37,884 nt of DNA from Candidatus Krumholzibacteriia bacterium. Lineage in GTDB: Bacteria > Krumholzibacteriota > Krumholzibacteriia > LZORAL124-64-63. Positions 34,605 through 37,884 of the stretch are shown piece after piece; positions within the stretch are counted from its first letter, which is position 1; every line of letters begins with the position of its first letter. The stretch lies in contig JANTGJ010000019.1 of the NCBI GenBank assembly GCA_024762975.1, positions 1 to 37,884 of the forward strand. Direction: 5' to 3'. Below the pieces are notes generated by a model. It was given only the letters and a program-made list of their open reading frames with translations, searched no databases and had not been told where the DNA came from. The position numbers and the translations under genes are program-made.

Positions 34605-35695
34605 AGCGGCATCTGCTGATGGCCGCCCTGGCCGGAGTCGTGGTCGGTGCCATGGTGGTCGCCTGGGGATGGTGGCAGTGGAATCGTCCGGGACCGTTGT
34701 CCGGCGGCGAAACCGGTGGACCCCAGACGCAGCGGGTACGGATCCGTCCGGGCATGACGCTCTCGGCCGCCGCAGACACTCTGGTCGAGCGCGGGTTGCT
34801 GAGGAATCGTCGCATTTTTCTGGTCGGCGCGCGCGTCGGGGGGCAGGCGCGGGCCCTGCGGGCGGGGCTGTACGAACTGCAATATGGCAGATCGGCGCGC
34901 CTCCTGCTGCGCGATCTGGTCACAGGGCGTGCAGTCCAACTGAAGGTCACATTGCCGGAAGGATTGTCGGCCGAAGAAATCGCGGCACGGACGGCCGAGG
35001 TGCTGGGATTCGATGCCTTGAAATTTCTGGCGGTGGCTGATTCGCTGGTGCGACAGAGGCTGGCCGCAGCTGCCGGCGCCGACTCCGCGGCCCTCGTGCA
35101 ATTGGATCACCTGGTCGATTCTGGACCGACGGGAAAACGAGAGGTCCACTGGTGTGAAGGGTACCTCGCCCCGGATACCTATCACTTCGCTGAAGGCACC
35201 TCCGCAGCCCGCGTGGCCGAACATCTGGTCAAAATCCAATTCGAGCGTCTGGACCGCGCCGGCAGCGGAGGCGCCCGTCTGTCGGGGCATCGATTGTTGA
35301 CACTGGCCTCGCTCGTTGAAGCGGAGGCCCGCTTGCCCCAGGAGCGTTCGAAGGTGGCTGCCGTGTATTCGAATCGGTTGCAGCAGGGCTGGCGGCTGGA
35401 GGCTGACCCCACGGTCGCCTATGTACTGCACAAAAAGGGCAAGCGTCTGTATTACAAGGATCTGAAGGTGGACTCGCCCTACAACACCTATCGCTATCGC
35501 GGGCTCCCGCCGGGCCCGATCGGCTGCCCGGGACCGGCCGCCCTGGCGGCGGCCGCCCACCCGGATTCGACCTCGAAGGACTTCTATTTCGTTTCCGATG
35601 GGGCGGGGGGACATGTCTTTTCCCGCACGTTGCAGGAACACGATGCCGCGGTTCGGAGTTTCCGCCGGATCCGGGATGGCAACGCTCGACGTTGA
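34601..35695 (+). CDS. mltG: Endolytic murein transglycosylase MltG
   Basis: MltG cuts nascent peptidoglycan strands inside the chain at the membrane and sets glycan length. The 364-residue protein has one N-terminal membrane anchor (about residues 5-24), a LysM-like segment (RIRPGMTLSAAADTLVERGLL) and the YceG catalytic domain. The catalytic Glu is Glu240 in ASLVEAEA, followed by VAAVYSNRL and the signature SPYNTYRYRGLPPGPIGCPG. A WCEGYLAPDTYHF block matches 'LEGYLFPDTY' of the family. The start overlaps the ruvX stop (ATGA), so it is translationally coupled. Confidence 0.95.
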   Translation: MKRHLLMAALAGVVVGAMVVAWGWWQWNRPGPLSGGETGGPQTQRVRIRPGMTLSAAADTLVERGLLRNRRIFLVGARVGGQARALRAGLYELQYGRSARLLLRDLVTGRAVQLKVTLPEGLSAEEIAARTAEVLGFDALKFLAVADSLVRQRLAAAAGADSAALVQLDHLVDSGPTGKREVHWCEGYLAPDTYHFAEGTSAARVAEHLVKIQFERLDRAGSGGARLSGHRLLTLASLVEAEARLPQERSKVAAVYSNRLQQGWRLEADPTVAYVLHKKGKRLYYKDLKVDSPYNTYRYRGLPPGPIGCPGPAALAAAAHPDSTSKDFYFVSDGAGGHVFSRTLQEHDAAVRSFRRIRDGNARR

Positions 35696-35787
35696 CGCGC
35701 GCGCCGCGGATGTCTATTCTTGCCCGGCAGCGCGCACGGGCCCCGCAGAAGCGGGAACCCGAAGCTCTCAGCAGAGGAAGTGAACCG

Positions 35788-35964
35788 ATGGACATCCTGC
35801 GCAAGACCTGGCTTCTTTGGGCCGCATTCGGCTCGATCGTCGGTGGATTCCTCTTTCTCTCCGCCGGCCGCCTCTCGGCGGGACCGTTGTTGCTGGTGCT
35901 GGGGTACTGCATATTGCTGCCGTTTTTTCTGTGGAGATCGTTTCGAAAAAGTGTGGGCGAATAG
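35788..35964 (+). CDS. 58-residue membrane protein overlapping tRNA-Val
   Basis: This tiny protein has two hydrophobic segments (about residues 7-26 and 31-49) joined by a short Gly/Arg turn, with basic residues at its ends (WRSFRKSVGE), so it should span the inner membrane as a hairpin. GAGGAAGTGA before the ATG at 35788 is a convincing ribosome site; the open frame upstream of it overlaps the mltG end and is not needed. The final codons GGC GAA TAG are the first bases of the tRNA-Val gene, an overlap of 10 bp. I do not recognise the family. Confidence 0.6.
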   Translation: MDILRKTWLLWAAFGSIVGGFLFLSAGRLSAGPLLLVLGYCILLPFFLWRSFRKSVGE

Positions 35965-36031
35965 TTCAGTTGGCTAGAGCGCCTGCTTTACACGCAGGAA
36001 GTCGCAGGTTCGAGTCCTGCTTCGCCCACCA
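35955..36031 (+). tRNA. tRNA-Val (anticodon TAC)
   Basis: A full cloverleaf can be drawn: acceptor GGGCGAA with TTCGCCC, anticodon stem CCTGC/GCAGG around TTTACAC (anticodon TAC), T arm GCAGG-TTCGAGT-CCTGC, discriminator A and an encoded CCA at 36029-36031. The D loop contains AGTTGGCTAGA. The gene is 77 bases with CCA. It begins inside the last codons of the upstream small ORF. Confidence 0.97.
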
Positions 36032-36161
36032 CTTTTATCTCCTGATCCTCTTTTTCAAATCCCCGCCGAAACCACAATTTGCTTCGAACTCCCAGTGCCT
36101 GCCGCCAGTACCGTCGATTGTCGTTTCTGGTAAAATTTAGATGTAGACGCAAAAAAGAGGG

Positions 36162-36190
36162 TTGCGCACCGGTTGGGGGTGTGGTAATCT
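36162..36190 (+). promoter_or_regulatory. Candidate sigma-70-type promoter of the dockerin-like gene
   Basis: TTGCGC at 36162-36167 and TAATCT at 36185-36190 are spaced by 17 bases. The predicted start near 36197 gives a leader of about 105 nt before the ATG at 36303. The 272-bp gap between tRNA-Val and this gene otherwise shows only AT-rich text and no gene. Confidence 0.4.
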
Positions 36191-36302
36191 TATTGCGTCA
36201 AGTGATGGACATGTGAGTGGAAGGAGTGCTCAGCGCAGTTGTCATTGTGTTCGCTTGGGCTAGCCACCCTCGCTAGAATGTGCCTTTTATGGAGGTGTCC
36301 TA

Positions 36303-36953
36303 ATGGTTCTTAGGAAACTCATGGGTATCTTTGCGGTTACCCTGATTGTCTGTGGTGCTTCGTTTGCTACCGCCGGTATCCCCGACTTGGAAGAGTCGAC
36401 GGCTGACGCGGCGACGGCCGGCACCCTGTCCCTGTTCTGCCTGCCGAACGGTGCCGGAAGCGTCTTCAGTGATGCTTACGTCAAGGGCGGCTCTGGTGGA
36501 TCTACCGTTGCTGCTGATGCTACGGTTACCCTCACGCTGCGTGACGGTGGCGGCTTCGTCATCCCGAACTTCCCGGCTGAGGATATGTGGCTGCAGTGGA
36601 CCGATGAGGCTACCCTCGTCGTGTGTGCTGGTGGTACCATTGCCGATTTCGACACTGACGCCAGTGGCGTGACCAGCTGGAATGCTGGCCTGAACCTGGG
36701 CGGCTTCGCCGAGGCTCTGGTCCAGGTTCGCATCAATGGTGATGCCCTGACCAGCAGTGCCGGCATCGCCCTGCACGTGAACAGCGCCGATGTCAACTTC
36801 GACGGCGTTGTCAACCTGGCTGACGTTGGAACGTTCTCCAGCGACTTCGCCAATCCTACCGTTCAGTACCGTTCGGACTTCGCCAATGACGGCGTCATGA
36901 ACGTTGCGGACGTAGGTAAGATGGCTCTGGGTGTTGGCGCGAGCTGCCCCTAA
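36303..36953 (+). CDS. Secreted protein with a paired dockerin-like calcium-binding ending
   Basis: This 216-residue protein starts with a signal peptide (hydrophobic core GIFAVTLIVCGASF, probable cut after ATA at residue 24). A beta-rich region with few charges follows, including paired Cys residues. The C-terminus has two EF-hand-like loops in dockerin style: D163-VNFDGVVNLA-D174, complete, and D192-FANDGVMNVA-D203, with Ala at the third position. It ends in GASCP. Dockerin pairs normally bind cohesins on scaffold or cell-surface proteins; no cohesin is in the window. A perfect GGAGGT seven bases before the ATG and codons rich in GCT, GGT and GTT suggest strong expression. Confidence 0.75.
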   Translation: MVLRKLMGIFAVTLIVCGASFATAGIPDLEESTADAATAGTLSLFCLPNGAGSVFSDAYVKGGSGGSTVAADATVTLTLRDGGGFVIPNFPAEDMWLQWTDEATLVVCAGGTIADFDTDASGVTSWNAGLNLGGFAEALVQVRINGDALTSSAGIALHVNSADVNFDGVVNLADVGTFSSDFANPTVQYRSDFANDGVMNVADVGKMALGVGASCP

Positions 36954-36970
36954 GCCTCTGATTTGATTTG

Positions 36971-37002
36971 GGATGTTTCCCGGTTTCGGCCGGGAAACAT
37001 CC
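36971..37002 (+). terminator. Perfect 13-bp hairpin between the two secreted-protein genes
   Basis: GGATGTTTCCCGG and CCGGGAAACATCC form a perfect stem with a 6-base loop, 18 nt after the stop at 36953. No T-run follows (AAAATG instead), so it may end transcription weakly or protect the mRNA end. Confidence 0.55.
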
Positions 37003-37043
37003 AAAATGAATGTCGCAGTTCTTTTCGATACTGGTCGGACGAC

Positions 37044-37219
37044 AACAGCCTTCCTCACGGGAAATCGTGGGAGGGAAGGGAAGGCAACAAGTTACTTTCC
37101 CGCCGGTGGTCAAATCCCAGGAGGTTCCGCTGATGCAGGCAGCCGGAACCAAAGCATTGAACTCGCCTGTTTAATGCACCAGTAGAAGGACAACATTTTA
37201 GGTCCTGCGTACCTAGGAG
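37044..37219 (+). promoter_or_regulatory. Structured leader before the second secreted-protein gene
   Basis: About 175 nt upstream of the ATG at 37226 can fold into several helices. GCCTTCC...GGGAAGGC brackets an inner CAC/GTG pair near 37048-37088; GGTTCCGCTG pairs with CAGCCGGAACC (37123-37149); AGGAC...GTCCT lies near 37187-37206. I tried to fit c-di-GMP, glycine and lysine riboswitch cores and found no match. No gene is seen here. Confidence 0.35.
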
Positions 37220-37225
37220 ATGACA

Positions 37226-37819
37226 ATGAAGAAGTTGGTAGTTCTGATTCTGGCCAGCCTGTTCGTGGCCAACGTGGCGGCTGCCGTCGTGGATCCCGAT
37301 GCGAATAGCATGGGCATCTACTTCGACATGAACGCTGATACGTATGAGTTCGCGGCTGCACCGTACGCCATCTACCCGGCGTATGTGATGTTGACGAACC
37401 CGGACTTCGACGCCGTTTATGGCTATGAGTTCGGTTATGAGATCGTTGGTGCCCATACGGTGACCGGTGTCGTGCTTGCTGGCACGGGCCCGATCGATGT
37501 TGGTGGCGCTCCTGGTAATCACATCGTCGGTCTGGCTGGCCCCATGGCCACCGCCCCGGCGACTCTGATTGCCACGATCAACGTGTTCGTCCTGGATGCC
37601 AACCCGATCAGCATGAAGCTGATGGGCGCGTCCCCGAACTCGGTCGTCGGTTCCCAGGCTCCCGCCGTGCTGCTCGCCGGTGACGAGATCATGAGCACCG
37701 GCCTGTCGGCTGGCTTCACCGAAGACGGTGCTGCGAACATCTGTGCCTACGTTAATGGCACGGGCGTCGTCGCTACCGACGAAGTGAGCATTGACGCTGT
37801 CAAGGCTCTCTATCGGTAA
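37226..37819 (+). CDS. Secreted protein of unknown function with an IDAVKALYR tail
   Basis: The 197-residue protein has a clear signal peptide (KKLVVLILASLFVANVAAA, cut near residue 20). The mature part is beta-rich, hydrophobic and low in charge, with no catalytic motif. It contains IYFDMNADTYEF, YVMLTNPDFDAVYGYEFGYEI, IVGLAGP and a final ATDEVSIDAVKALYR. I associate the set 'IYxD...LTNP...VGL...(W/I)xxVKALYR' with many paralogous secreted proteins in Krumholzibacteriota/Eisenbacteria-type genomes, from memory only. AGGAG seven bases before the ATG at 37226 favours it over ATG 37220. Codon choice resembles that of the preceding secreted-protein gene. Confidence 0.7.
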   Translation: MKKLVVLILASLFVANVAAAVVDPDANSMGIYFDMNADTYEFAAAPYAIYPAYVMLTNPDFDAVYGYEFGYEIVGAHTVTGVVLAGTGPIDVGGAPGNHIVGLAGPMATAPATLIATINVFVLDANPISMKLMGASPNSVVGSQAPAVLLAGDEIMSTGLSAGFTEDGAANICAYVNGTGVVATDEVSIDAVKALYR

Positions 37820-37845
37820 GTGAATCGATAGCGATTTCGATCGCG

Positions 37846-37879
37846 AAGGCCCGGACGGGAAACCGTCCGGGCCTTTTTT
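37846..37879 (+). terminator. Rho-independent terminator after the last gene
   Basis: A perfect 13-bp stem (AAGGCCCGGACGG / CCGTCCGGGCCTT) closes a 4-base loop and runs into a six-T stretch, 26 nt after the stop. Confidence 0.92.
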
Positions 37880-37884
37880 GTGGT

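Noticed and set aside
37044-37219. Riboswitch (c-di-GMP, glycine or lysine type) before the last gene
   Set aside because: None of the invariant core bases could be found; only generic helices remain.
1-37884. CRISPR array, prophage, toxin-antitoxin or other defence locus
   Set aside because: No regularly spaced repeats, phage structural genes, restriction genes or toxin pairs were seen.

Overview
This window is about 37.9 kb of dense, high-GC bacterial chromosome. It reads as core and housekeeping sequence. I see no phage, plasmid, CRISPR or defence locus, and only a possible transposase remnant at the left edge. Several features suggest an uncultured lineage of the FCB superphylum or a neighbouring group such as Krumholzibacteriota or Eisenbacteria (inference, not proven). 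The EF-G has the AHIDSGKT P-loop of the spirochaete/planctomycete/delta (spdEFG1, mitochondrial EFG1-like) clade. The tmRNA encodes a nine-residue tag, DENNFALAA, like the GENNYALAA tags I recall from Bacteroidetes. IleRS is the long eukaryote-like type. Two small secreted proteins at the right end have a paired dockerin-like repeat in one case and an IDAVKALYR tail in the other, a style I associate with such genomes.

Layout. 1-323: fragment of a transposase-like protein. 470-3643: typA/bipA, then a coupled pair encoding an MTH1187-type thiamine-binding protein and an enterochelin-esterase-like hydrolase. 3714-4187 (-): a DinB-fold protein. 4347-8840: a promoter, three genes and a terminator that make a complete saccharopine route of lysine degradation (lysine-ketoglutarate reductase, saccharopine dehydrogenase, antiquitin-type aminoadipate-semialdehyde dehydrogenase). 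8898-11897: a 999-residue fusion of two receiver-like domains with a PEP-synthase-type nucleotide-binding domain. 12019-14502: a chemoreceptor with a possible sigma-28 promoter and a strong terminator. 14654-17564: glutamate dehydrogenase, a small MshEN-like protein and a beta-hydroxyacid dehydrogenase. 17686-18039: tmRNA.

18062-20594 (-): the znuBCA-type metal ABC transporter, three genes overlapping by 4 nt each. 20836-21908: zinc-dependent class II fructose-bisphosphate aldolase. 22113-27058: spdEFG1-like EF-G, an orphan RecA/KaiC-like ATPase, YggS, YggT and a DivIVA-domain protein. 27176-28003: purine nucleoside phosphorylase. 28089-33199: ileS, dksA-like, lspA and rluA. 33380-35695: a STAS antagonist and RsbW-like kinase pair that runs on into ruvX and mltG. 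35788-36031: a tiny membrane protein whose stop codon lies inside tRNA-Val(TAC). 36162-37879: the two secreted proteins with structured leaders.

How the genes work together. The lysine operon yields aminoadipate and glutamate, and glutamate dehydrogenase lies 6 kb downstream, so nitrogen released from lysine could pass to ammonia (inference). The ZnuABC-type transporter is divergent from a zinc-dependent aldolase. YggS-YggT-DivIVA resembles the ylm/divIVA cell-division neighbourhood, and lspA, mltG and ruvX are common envelope and housekeeping neighbours.

The best candidates for new biology are the receiver/PEP-synthase fusion, the orphan ATPase behind EF-G, the STAS/kinase pair with no phosphatase or sigma factor beside it, the CDS-tRNA overlap and the two secreted-protein genes with their leaders. 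None of these amounts to a demonstrated new system. All assignments come from reading motifs by eye; no database search was run.
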